From: Pseudanabaena sp. M085S1SP2A07QC
GTDB taxonomy: Bacteria > Cyanobacteriota > Cyanobacteriia > Pseudanabaenales > Pseudanabaenaceae
Assembly: GCA_020404895.1 (NCBI GenBank)
Contig: JADBWK010000133.1
Span: 1 to 33,013 of the forward strand
DNA: 33,013 nucleotides
Direction of reading: 5' to 3'
The notes under the pieces were generated by a model, which ran no database searches, had not been told where the DNA came from, and saw only the letters and a program-made list of their open reading frames with translations. Shown one piece after another: positions 1 through 8,200 of the stretch. Every line of letters begins with the position of its first letter. Position 1 is the first letter of the stretch. Position numbers and translations under genes: made by a program.

Positions 1-1
1 C

Positions 2-226
2 GCATTAGGCGTAAGCACCATGGCATTCAACTTGAACGGATTCAACTTCAACCAATCAATCTCTGATAGCCAAGGACGTGTAGTACCATCTTGGGCAGAC
101 GTAATCAACCGCGCAAACTTGGGTATGGAAGTAATGCACGAGCGCAATGCTCACAACTTCCCACTCGATTTGGCTGCTGTTGATGTAGCTCCTGTAGCAA
201 TGGCTGCTCCTGCTATCAACGGTTAA
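2..226 (+). CDS. psbA: Photosystem II D1 protein, C-terminal part (5' end outside window)
   Basis: This is the lumenal C-terminus of the D1 reaction-centre subunit, which binds the Mn4CaO5 water-oxidising cluster. The reading frame is already open at the left edge, so the ATG at 20 is internal. The segment [14 protein letters not shown] contains the residues that correspond in known D1 to cluster ligands His332, Glu333, His337, Asp342 and the new C-terminal Ala344. After DLA there is a 16-residue extension ([16 protein letters not shown]) of the kind removed by the CtpA protease. The frame stops at TAA 224-226 and is followed at once by a terminator-like hairpin. Family identity is certain. 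Which psbA copy or D1 isoform this is cannot be told from the tail alone. Confidence 0.97.
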   Translation, partial: ALGVSTMAFNLNGFNFNQSISDSQGRVVPSWADVINRANLGMEVMHERNAHNFPLDLAAVDVAPVAMAAPAING

Positions 227-256
227 TCTTTTCTGATTGATCTAGTCATCTCGAAA

Positions 257-291
257 TAAAAAACCCTCTCAATAATGAGGGGCTTTTTTAT
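257..291 (+). terminator. Rho-independent terminator of psbA
   Basis: The short stem CCCTC / GAGGG, extended by flanking A and T runs, ends in a run of T. It lies about 30 bases after the psbA stop codon, a classic intrinsic terminator layout. Confidence 0.8.
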
Positions 292-351
292 TGATGTGGA
301 TTTTGCAGAAGGCGATCACTTTTATAGCAATGCAAGTTTTGCTTAGAGTCT

Positions 352-406
352 AAACCTCAAAAGATGAGTGGCGGCGCTTCGCGCCGCCACTCATCTTTTG
401 AGGTTT
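352..406. repeat. Perfect 26-bp stem, 3-nt loop hairpin (family type member)
   Basis: Left arm 352-377 and right arm 381-406 are exact reverse complements of 26 bp, separated by a TTC loop. The inner core is GGCGGCGC-TTC-GCGCCGCC and the outer arm begins AAACCTCAAAAG. The element lies between psbA and the convergent glk. It is flanked by a short direct repeat, CTTTTATAGC, at about 319-328 and 426-435. No T run follows, so it is not a typical terminator. Similar hairpins recur through the window. Confidence 0.85.
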
Positions 407-465
407 GATTTTTCCTAGCTATCGCTTTTATAGCTATACCAATTCACAAAAATGTGACAACACTT

Positions 466-1512
466 TTAAATAAGGCTTGCAGCATAAAGCATTGCCCCAA
501 TTAGTCCAACTTCAGGATTAAGCACAATATGGATCGGGATGTCTTCTAAAACTGGACTAATTCGACCCTTATTTTTTAAAATCTGTAAAAACGTTCCATC
601 CTGAAGCAAAGGCAATATTTTGGGAGCAATACCACCCGCAATATATAAGCCCCCATTAGGAATTAATTTCAAAGCTAAATTTCCCACTTCGGCTGCATAG
701 GTCTCGACGAAGATTTGCATCGTTTGTGTGGCTATGTGATCAAGATTAGTTTCGCTATTAATTCCCAAATTTGTTAACGCCGCATTAGCGATCGCTGCTG
801 CCACATCGACATTAAGATCACCTGCTTCCCATAGCTTCACTTTCTCAGCAAGTTCTGCTGATTCTGGAGAGGTTAGCCGATCGCGCAAAAACTGATAAAT
901 TGCCACAATCCCTGTCCCCGAAGCCACTCTCTCAACCGATACGCGATCATGACGCTTTTGCAAATATTGTAATAATTCGATTTCTAGAGCATTTCTAGGC
1001 GCAAAGTCTGTATGACCACCCTCAGTAGGATAAACCTCATAACGATCTCCATTCCATCCTAAAAAAGCCTCACCCAAACCAGTCCCCGCTCCAATTACGC
1101 CAATTGGCGATCTCTCCACCACTTTGCCTTTTTGCAAAGTGTGCAAATCGTGGGGCTGTAGTCCTAAAACCCCATAGCCCACCGCCACAAAATCGTTGAT
1201 CAAGCTCACGTTGGCAATATTAAATTCCTCGGCAAGGCGATCACTATCAAAAGACCAACCGAGGTTAGTTAACTGCGATCTGCGATCGCGCACGGGGCCA
1301 GCAATCCCAAAACAAGCTGCTGATAGCAATGGCAATTCGCCTAAATTTATTTTGACTGTTTCAATAAATTCGTGCAAGACATCTGAGAAACTGACATAAC
1401 TAGCACCAGCAAAGCGCTGCTCGTATAAAACTGTAAACCCATCAGAATTTTTTTCGGCAACCCGCAAAAGGGTCTTTGTCCCACCAATATCACCAGCCAA
1501 AATCATCGTCAT
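466..1512 (-). CDS. glk: Glucokinase (ROK-independent, Glk type)
   Basis: ATP-dependent glucokinase that phosphorylates glucose to glucose-6-phosphate in the cytoplasm. The 348 residues fit the bacterial Glk family (about 320-350). Visible motifs in order: the ATP phosphate-binding motif DIGGTKT at residues 8-14; LTNLGW at 81-86; INDF with Asp107, which aligns with the catalytic base (Asp100 in E. coli Glk); GAGTGLGE at 141-148; EGGHTDFAP at 164-172, which supplies sugar-contacting Glu and His; and a glycine-rich GGIAPK near residue 293. It lacks the cysteine zinc motif of ROK kinases. A second ATG two codons in (MTM) makes the exact start slightly uncertain. The gene faces psbA tail-to-tail and lies 64 bases downstream of the HEAT-repeat gene on the same strand, so the two may be co-transcribed. 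Confidence 0.93.
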   Translation of the reverse strand: MTMILAGDIGGTKTLLRVAEKNSDGFTVLYEQRFAGASYVSFSDVLHEFIETVKINLGELPLLSAACFGIAGPVRDRRSQLTNLGWSFDSDRLAEEFNIANVSLINDFVAVGYGVLGLQPHDLHTLQKGKVVERSPIGVIGAGTGLGEAFLGWNGDRYEVYPTEGGHTDFAPRNALEIELLQYLQKRHDRVSVERVASGTGIVAIYQFLRDRLTSPESAELAEKVKLWEAGDLNVDVAAAIANAALTNLGINSETNLDHIATQTMQIFVETYAAEVGNLALKLIPNGGLYIAGGIAPKILPLLQDGTFLQILKNKGRISPVLEDIPIHIVLNPEVGLIGAMLYAASLI

Positions 1513-1576
1513 TATTATTTCCCAAAATCATCGAAGAAAGTATTTAAGGGTCTGCTTTGCGGATATTTGTACTAAT

Positions 1577-2257
1577 TTAATTGCTCGCAAGCTGATTGAT
1601 CGCGTATTGGGCTGCTGCCGATACCTGAGGATGAGCATCCTTAACCAGATAATTCAGAGCTGATAGACTTTTATCACATCTTAGATGTCCTAAAGCTTCA
1701 GCCAAGCGTTGTCTGGTTAGCCAATCATCAGACTGAGCAAACCGTAAAATTTGATCGACACATCGCAAATCACCCACTTCGCCCAAAGCTGCGATCGCTG
1801 CTTGATGCAACATCGTTTCTTCACTATCTAGGGCTTGAATGAGCGCATCGTAGGCTCGTACATCGCCGAGATTTCCTAGCGACACTGCTGCGCTAAAACG
1901 GACAAGCCACTCAGTATCCTCATAAAAAGCGCGTAACAATGGCTCCACAGCGCGATTGTCTTGTAGATAACCCATTGCCCCAGCCGCATCAGCGCGAATC
2001 CCATAATCATTCTCCGTTTCTAGAATTCTCGCCAAAACTGGAAAGCAGTCTTCTGTATGCTTTAAACCTAGAGCAAATACAGCCATTGATCTAATCTGCA
2101 AGTTCTCATCATCAATTACTTTTAAAATTAGCGGTACAGCCTCATCGGGCGTTAAATCTCGTAAGGACACTAAAGCACGAAGGCGATCGCGAGAATTGTC
2201 ACTGTCTAATTGTTGGGAAATATTGCTTAAATCTAGGTTCTGATTGGTAGAAGACAT
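1577..2257 (-). CDS. HEAT-repeat protein, NblB / bilin-lyase-like
   Basis: A 226-residue soluble protein made almost entirely of HEAT (PBS-lyase type) repeats of about 31 residues. Repeat consensus segments include IRSMAVFALG, IRADAAGAMG, VRFSAAVSLGNLGD, LHQAAIAALGEVGD and TRQRLAEALGHL. The order of repeats, the length near 220 and the motif WLVRFSAAVSLGNLGDVRA resemble the cyanobacterial NblB family, which acts in phycobilisome degradation and chromophore detachment. Generic HEAT scaffolds look similar, so the NblB assignment is an inference. The start ATG has a GAG element about 6 bases upstream. The gene reads towards glk with a short gap. An NblA-like gene also lies in this window, which makes a phycobilisome-turnover role somewhat more attractive. 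Confidence 0.8.
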   Translation of the reverse strand: MSSTNQNLDLSNISQQLDSDNSRDRLRALVSLRDLTPDEAVPLILKVIDDENLQIRSMAVFALGLKHTEDCFPVLARILETENDYGIRADAAGAMGYLQDNRAVEPLLRAFYEDTEWLVRFSAAVSLGNLGDVRAYDALIQALDSEETMLHQAAIAALGEVGDLRCVDQILRFAQSDDWLTRQRLAEALGHLRCDKSLSALNYLVKDAHPQVSAAAQYAINQLASN

Positions 2258-2378
2258 AAAAAGCTCATGTTAAAACTCTAAGTATAGCGATCACTCACTT
2301 TGATTGAAATCAGCTGAAGCTCCAGTGGCAAGGCTTCATATCACTTGAAATTTCTGTTTTTGGTACTTTTCTCCCCAA

Positions 2379-2411
2379 CGAACCAATAATTTTTTTAAAT
2401 TTATTGGTTCG
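2379..2411. repeat. Inverted repeat, 11-bp arms
   Basis: CGAACCAATAA at 2379-2389 is the exact reverse complement of 2401-2411, with an AT-only loop of 11 bases. It lies about 120 bases before the HEAT-repeat gene start, so it does not look like a terminator of an annotated gene. Function unknown. Confidence 0.6.
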
Positions 2412-2738
2412 GGCTTGAGCTTCGAGCCTTTATGGGTAGCTCAACATAGTTAAAAATAAGATTTTAAATCTGCCCAACCTGCTACTCTGTTGGCACAGAT
2501 TTTGAGATTTTAAGTTTGATTGAGCTTGATTGATTAGTAAAGCTTTGCCAAGCTTGATTTCTCAGACATTTACGGAAAAATCTACAATTCCAACAAACTA
2601 TATATGAATAAATTATCCTCAATATAGCCCGATTGGATGACAAAATAGGCAAACTAAGTATGCTATGATACATTCAAATTGAAATCTACTGTAGCTAATT
2701 TAGTGAAGCAAGTAAGCTGACGATTCCTATTTTAGATA

Positions 2739-2759
2739 AAATCTATGTATCATAGATTT
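2739..2759. promoter_or_regulatory. Perfect 9-bp inverted repeat upstream of porin (possible operator)
   Basis: AAATCTATG-TAT-CATAGATTT is a perfect dyad with 9-bp half-sites and a 3-base spacer, 111 bases before the porin ATG. Its size suits a homodimeric regulator. No known cyanobacterial consensus was recognised, so operator function is an inference from symmetry and position. Confidence 0.4.
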
Positions 2760-2870
2760 AGTTAAGTGAGGACAACTTGACGATAGTGTAAACATCTATC
2801 GATAAATCCCATTCTTGACTACGTAGACAAATACACAAACCCAAAATTTACTCTCGTGAGGAGTGGAATA

Positions 2871-4505
2871 ATGAAAAAAGTATCTTTGAATCTAGCTGGC
2901 AGCCTAAGTCTATTAGGTGTTATTGGTGCAGTCGCCGCAACCCCTGCATTTGCTGAAACCACTACAAGTGTTTCCCAAGTTAGCCAAGCTATGAGCAGCG
3001 ATCCAGTTGCTCAAAACGTAACTTCAGTATCTCAACTTAGCGATGTCAAGCCAACTGACTGGGCTTTCACCGCACTTCAATCTTTGGTAGAGCGCTACGG
3101 TTGTATCGCTGGCTATCCTGACAGAACTTTCCGTGGTAAACAAGCAACCAGCCGCTACGAATTTGCGGCAGGCTTGAATGCTTGTTTGGACAAAATCAAC
3201 GAAATCATCTCCGCAGGTTTGGCTGACAAGGTTAGCAAAGAAGACCTCGCCACCTTGCAAAAGCTTCAAGAAGAGTTTGCTGCTGAACTAGCAACCCTTC
3301 GTGGTCGCGTTGATGCCCTTGATGCCAAGGTTGCTAAGCTCGAAGCTCAACAGTTCTCCACCACCACCAAGCTTTCTGGCGAAGCTATTATGTCCGTCCA
3401 AGGTGCTAGTGGTAATTCGGGAACTCCAAACAGCACAAACGTCTTCGTATCTAGCCGCGTGCGTCTAGACCTCAATACTAGCTTCACAGGAAGCGACCTG
3501 TTGAAAACCAGATTAGAAGTCGGTAATGGAACCACTAACATTCCTGGGACTTTTGGCGCGGGTTCAACTACACAGTCTGCGGCTCCTGGAAATACTAATT
3601 CCAGCAACATCGGTTTCCAAACCTATGGTCAAGACTATACAGGTTTAACTGGTGGCTCAACATTTGTTCTAGGTAAGTTGCGTTACGACTTCAACCTTGG
3701 TGATGCTCGCATCTCTCTTGGTCCTGTAATGCATGCTTATGATCACATTGACACCAATAGCTATGCCAACAACGAAGCCGTTGACTTTGCTTCTACTTTC
3801 TTCATCAACAACCCTTTGATGGTCTTGGTGAATGGTCAAACAGGTGGAGCAGGTGCTGCGTTTGATTGGAATCTTGGCAAAAGCGCTTTCACCTTGCGTG
3901 GTCTTTACTTAGCAGGTAATGCAAGTAGCCCTACAGCTGCTGCTGGTGTAAACCGTGGTTTATTCGGTGATGCTTACCAAGCAACAGCTGAGTTGGAATT
4001 TGCTCCTAAGAACGCAGCTGGTGATAAGCCTTTTGCAATCAAGCTTCAATACACCAATGGTGCTGTAAACAATGCCAACATTAACGCTGCTGGTGTAAAT
4101 GTTGAGTGGAAGTTTGCCAAGGGTGTTGCGGTATTTGGTCGCTACGGATTTGGTACAATTGACAACCGTGGTGCTAATGCAGCTACGGCTCCTGCTTTTA
4201 CATCAGGACTATACACTGGTGGGTTTACTACCACAGCAGGTAATTTGAGTCCTCAAACTTGGATGGCTGGTTTCGCTTTCCCTGATTTGTTTAAGGAAGG
4301 CGCAATGGCTGCAATTGCTGTTGGTCAACCTTTCATTGATGGTAATGTTGGCAACGCAACTCAAACCAACTTGGAATTGTTCTACAACTTCCCAGTAACA
4401 AACAACATCCGTATTACTCCTGATGTTCAGTTTATTTTTAATCCTAACAACGTATCTGGAAGCACCATCTTCGTTGGTACTTTGAGAACTGTATTCTCGT
4501 TCTAA
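2871..4505 (+). CDS. SLH-domain OprB-type outer-membrane porin
   Basis: Major cyanobacterial outer-membrane porin of the SomA/SomB kind, allowing passage of small solutes and ions. The start chosen is ATG 2871 (544 residues): it has a strong GAGGAG site about 7 bases upstream and begins a clean signal peptide, MKKVSLNLAGSLSLLGV to AFA. An in-frame GTG at 2856 overlaps that ribosome site and is rejected. After the signal peptide come an SLH domain (roughly residues 45-110; DVKPTDWAFTALQSLVERYG, GYPDRTFRG, SRYEFAAGLN) that anchors to the cell wall, a coiled coil (about 120-165, LRGRVDALDAKVAKLEAQ) and a Gly/Asn/aromatic-rich beta-barrel. The protein ends with phenylalanine (TVFSF), as outer-membrane barrels do. 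It is followed by two adjacent hairpins shared with the convergent downstream gene. Confidence 0.93.
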   Translation: MKKVSLNLAGSLSLLGVIGAVAATPAFAETTTSVSQVSQAMSSDPVAQNVTSVSQLSDVKPTDWAFTALQSLVERYGCIAGYPDRTFRGKQATSRYEFAAGLNACLDKINEIISAGLADKVSKEDLATLQKLQEEFAAELATLRGRVDALDAKVAKLEAQQFSTTTKLSGEAIMSVQGASGNSGTPNSTNVFVSSRVRLDLNTSFTGSDLLKTRLEVGNGTTNIPGTFGAGSTTQSAAPGNTNSSNIGFQTYGQDYTGLTGGSTFVLGKLRYDFNLGDARISLGPVMHAYDHIDTNSYANNEAVDFASTFFINNPLMVLVNGQTGGAGAAFDWNLGKSAFTLRGLYLAGNASSPTAAAGVNRGLFGDAYQATAELEFAPKNAAGDKPFAIKLQYTNGAVNNANINAAGVNVEWKFAKGVAVFGRYGFGTIDNRGANAATAPAFTSGLYTGGFTTTAGNLSPQTWMAGFAFPDLFKEGAMAAIAVGQPFIDGNVGNATQTNLELFYNFPVTNNIRITPDVQFIFNPNNVSGSTIFVGTLRTVFSF

Positions 4506-4514
4506 ATTCATAAA

Positions 4515-4585
4515 AAAAGAGGCGCTGCTTTGCAACACCTCTTTTAAAAAAATAAGGCTAGCGCAAAGCGCTAGCCTTATTTTTT
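4515..4585. terminator. Double hairpin, bidirectional terminator between convergent genes
   Basis: Two stems sit back to back between the porin stop and the end of the minus-strand exported-protein gene. The first (4515-4545) pairs AAAAGAGGCGCTGC with a 2-mismatch complement around a TTT loop. The second (about 4547-4585) is a perfect 15-16 bp stem, AAAATAAGGCTAGCGC / GCGCTAGCCTTATTTT, around AAA. A and T runs on both sides suit termination from both directions. Confidence 0.8.
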
Positions 4586-5007
4586 TATTTAATGCCAATG
4601 AGTGATTTTGCCATCGGGAAGTAAGTTGCCCATATTTTAGGATCGGGGCGACTTGCCCAGTTGCGACGGGAAACGATCAATTGCAAGATAATGGCAGCTT
4701 GATCTTGGTTGAGATTTTGAGCTGTGACTTTGACTGATACATCAGAGACAAGTACATCACGGTCAAATGTACGTTGAGCCGCCGATCGCGCTAGTATTTC
4801 AGCTTTACGGGTCATCACCGTAAACCCTTCATCTTGATTTACCAGTAACCTTATATCGACCTCACGCCGCTCAGCCCCCGCACTACTTGCGATCGCCATA
4901 GTTAATAAAGTCGCGATCGCGGAGAAAAATAAGTAGTTAGTTAATCTACGAAATGGCAGAGCCATCACAAAAGTAGGAGAAACATGCGATTTGTTTTTCA
5001 TAGTCAT
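4585..5007 (-). CDS. Small exported hypothetical protein
   Basis: I do not recognise a named family. The frame is open to an ATG at 5097, but the first 30 residues (Phe/Leu/Ala-rich) look unlike a protein start. Better candidates are ATG 5007 or 5001 (a GAAG lies 6 bases before 5001) or ATG 4965 (MALPFRRLTN). All lead into one hydrophobic segment, YLFFSAIATLLTMAIASSAGA, which looks like a signal peptide cut at or near AGA. The mature part is about 95 residues (ERREVDIRLLVNQDEGF to the end), with alternating beta-like segments, the pattern RSAAQRTFDRDVLVSDVSV and a tail SRPDPKIWATYFPMAKSLIG. Similar short secreted proteins of unknown function occur in cyanobacteria, as far as I recall. It converges on the porin and diverges from the giant ATPase gene. 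Confidence 0.75.
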   Translation of the reverse strand: MTMKNKSHVSPTFVMALPFRRLTNYLFFSAIATLLTMAIASSAGAERREVDIRLLVNQDEGFTVMTRKAEILARSAAQRTFDRDVLVSDVSVKVTAQNLNQDQAAIILQLIVSRRNWASRPDPKIWATYFPMAKSLIGIK

Positions 5008-5236
5008 CTTCGCCAGAAACTCACAAAAAAATTTATAGAAAATCGCCAAGATATTAGCAAAAAACTGGGAAAGATGTGTGCTATTGTCTGCTAACAAATT
5101 TGGCTTTAGAGTTTAGCTCATTTAAGAGTCAATTTGCTTACCAATTTTAGTAATCTTTGGATTTAATAGCGCCAAGCACTATAAATCCAAGGACAATCCC
5201 TTATCTTGTCATTATGGAGGTCTTGCAGGGGGCGTT

Positions 5237-8200
5237 ATGTCAAAAGTTCTGATTAGTAATTTGATCGATCAAATCAATACATTGTTGAGTCGCCCAGTAG
5301 GATCCGTATCGAGGAAGCTATCTCCAGATATGATTCACCAGAGGGAGCAGCTAAAACAGATGCGATCGCATCTTGAATGCTTATCTGACGATTCGCATTT
5401 GAATGATTTAGAGCAACAATATCAAGCTTTAGTAACGCGCTTACAAGCGAAAGACAAGCCTCATAATGACCTAGTCAAGCATCTGGATAGTGAACAATCT
5501 AATCAAAATGACTCAAAAACAGCAGAATTCAAGACAGACCTATTTAAAACAGATAAACTAGAAGCATTGCCACCCCTATTAGTTAGCCCAGTAGTTAGCA
5601 ACTTATTTGGCGCTGAATCTTACTTGACAAAGGAGACTAGCACAATGACGAATGGCACACCTGAACCCAATTCTACATTTGTCAACGATCGCATGATTGC
5701 TTCGCTCCAGCAAGCAATTCAGCAGACATTGCAACAGGTTGTTAAAGAGTCAGTACAGCGATCGGTGCAGGAAGTAGTCAGTCAAACTCTCGCCGTCGAA
5801 AGAGCCCTCATGGTAGGAGAAATTTCGGCGAGTTTAAATAAAATCGTTGAATCCCAGCAGCGATCGCAAATAAGCCAAGAATTAATTACTTTAAATCAAC
5901 AAAAGCAAAAGCTAAACGCTGAAATCTCGCAGCTAGAATCTGATCGCGTAGCTTGGATGAAACAGTTTCAAGAGTTTCAGACAACTCAACAGGAAGCTAT
6001 AGATCGATCTTTAAGCTCAGTTAATAAATACGTGCGCGATCATATCTCTGACTCTTTGCAACAAACTATGCAGCAGACTATGGAGGTTACCGTTGCTGAT
6101 AGGGTTAACCAAACTGTTGCCCAGACTCTTCAAGATAATTTAGCGAATATATCCTCTATTCCTAGTCCATTCACAGAGCCTCCACAAACAGAATTTGCAA
6201 ATAAAGTACAGGAACAAACTAATCGTTTTTTGCTGCATCTAGATGAAATGTTTAACACCACATTTCGATCGCTAGAGCAGGAAATACAGGGCTATCAAAC
6301 ATCGATCATAGCGAAGCTTAATAATATGGAAACCCTTGAGCAAAAGGGTGAAGCTTTGATCAGTTCTTTAGTTGATCGGATTAGCCAACAGACTGTTCAA
6401 CAGCCACAAAACTCTGCTGAAATATCTCAGTCTAGCATCAATATATTGCCTGAATTACCAGACGATATCCCAATCCGATATCTAGAAACCTTTACAGAAC
6501 CTGCTGATGAAGAATTAATTAATGCTCTACTAGCGGGTAATAGGTTTGGAGAGGCTGATGAAGTTGAACCAACTGCAACATCAACTATTGAGGCTGAGCT
6601 TCTTGAAATTGTGACAAAAGATGATGAAAATACCTTAGATGATCTGGACATAATCTTAAGTGTAGACGAGGATTACCCTGTCGAGGAGCCAATTGTTGAG
6701 ATACAAGCTGCTCCATTAATTGATCTAGCTGGCTTCGGTACCAGTATTATACTCGACCCTCAGAGCGCGATCGCTGCTCGCGAATTAAATCCCGATTTTG
6801 ATTTAGAGGCGGCGACCCAAATAGTTGAGAGATTTGATGCACCACGTACTCGGATGCAAGAGAATGAAGAAGAGGAGAATAATTTTGATGTACTAGCATT
6901 AAATTTTCCTGTGGAGGAGGTAGTCAGCGAATCGGGAGAACTGATTGATGATCCAGCACTTTTGCAATGGTTAGAGGAAAGTAATAATCGCCCTATCTCA
7001 ACTACTAATATTGCTGATGTCTCCCCTGATGAGGATTTACTGTCGTGGCTAGGTAACGAAGCTCTCGATATGGCTAAACTATCTACTCAAAGAGAAGATC
7101 AATCGCCAATGCTTAATAGTTCGACATCTGAACTAGACGCTTTTAATGCCTTTCCAATTTCTCCTGTTTCCTCAGTTGATATAAATTTAGACACAAACAG
7201 GGATAACCCAGATAGCATAGAATCCAAAATCGAACAATTTTTAAATAATTCAAATAACGATCAAGCTGATGATTCTGATGAGTCTCTAATTCTACTGACT
7301 AGCAAAAATGTTAATGACTCAGTTTTTCCAGAATGGGAGGATTCACTGGTTGATGATCTTAATTTCGATCTAGAGCGTCTTGATGCTGGGGTTGGAGCAG
7401 ATCCACAGATTGCAGCTAATCTTGATCAATTTATTCGCAATACACCCTACGCTTTAACCAATTGGGAAACTGAAGAATCTCAAGCCTATCCCACAATCAT
7501 TGAGGTTTCAGCCCAAGAATCAAATGGCAAAAATGTCAGTCAACCAGAAACTGAAGAACTAGAAGTCCCACCAATTATAGAAAATCCCAACGCCTTATTT
7601 ATTGATCGATTTGCAGAATCATTCACAGAGAGTAGAGATCTTTCTGAGATTAATGCAGATATTGCCGATTTACAGCTATCTCCATTTACAACTGAATCTA
7701 GTGATATCCCTGAGATTTTTGACAATCCCGATTCTCTGTTTGATATAAAAACGGAAGATCAGATTTCAGAAATACAGTTAGCTCCTTCTGCTGATTTGTT
7801 ATCTAATCCCGTTACATCCAATGCTGATGATATGGATGCAATTTTTGCAGAAGTAATAGCTGAAAACGCAGCTAAATACTCTCCAATTACACCATTTACA
7901 ACTAATGATGAACTTGATGAATTGTTTGTACCGTTAGCACTTAGCAATCAGGGCTCAATCATAAGTGCAAATCCAAATTCAGATGATGAAAGTGAGCTTG
8001 ACACCCTTTTATTTGGATTTGATCCTGCAACTGAATTAGAAGAGTCTGATACAGTCATGCAAACTATAACCAAAGGAGATTCTGAAGGAATTGATGTTGG
8101 TGTAAAGACGATGTATGAGCCCCTTGCTGTTCCTGAAGCAACGGAATCTATTGAAGAACAGTTAGATACAATTATGCAAGGTTTTGCACAGGAAGAGTTG

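Larger units (their letters stand above)
2258..2870. other. Divergent intergenic region between HEAT-repeat gene and porin
   Basis: About 610 bases without a convincing gene; a minus-strand 63-codon frame here has no protein-like character. It contains an 11-bp AT-rich stem at 2379-2411, an imperfect GGCTTGAGC/TTCGAGCC palindrome just after it, and the inverted repeat at 2739-2759 described separately. Porin transcription probably starts in the right-hand part. TTGACG (2777-2782) followed 18 bases later by GATAAA is one possible weak promoter. Confidence 0.5.

Noticed and set aside
2482-2673. 63-codon minus-strand ORF before the porin
   Set aside because: Composition is not protein-like, there is no clear ribosome site, and it lies in an AT-rich promoter region.
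4209-4598. 129-codon minus-strand ORF over the porin 3' end
   Set aside because: It is antisense to the porin and runs through the double terminator; shadow frame.
5008-5097. 30-residue N-terminal extension of the exported protein
   Set aside because: The hydrophobic signal peptide begins later; internal ATGs at 5007, 5001 or 4965 give a normal secreted protein.
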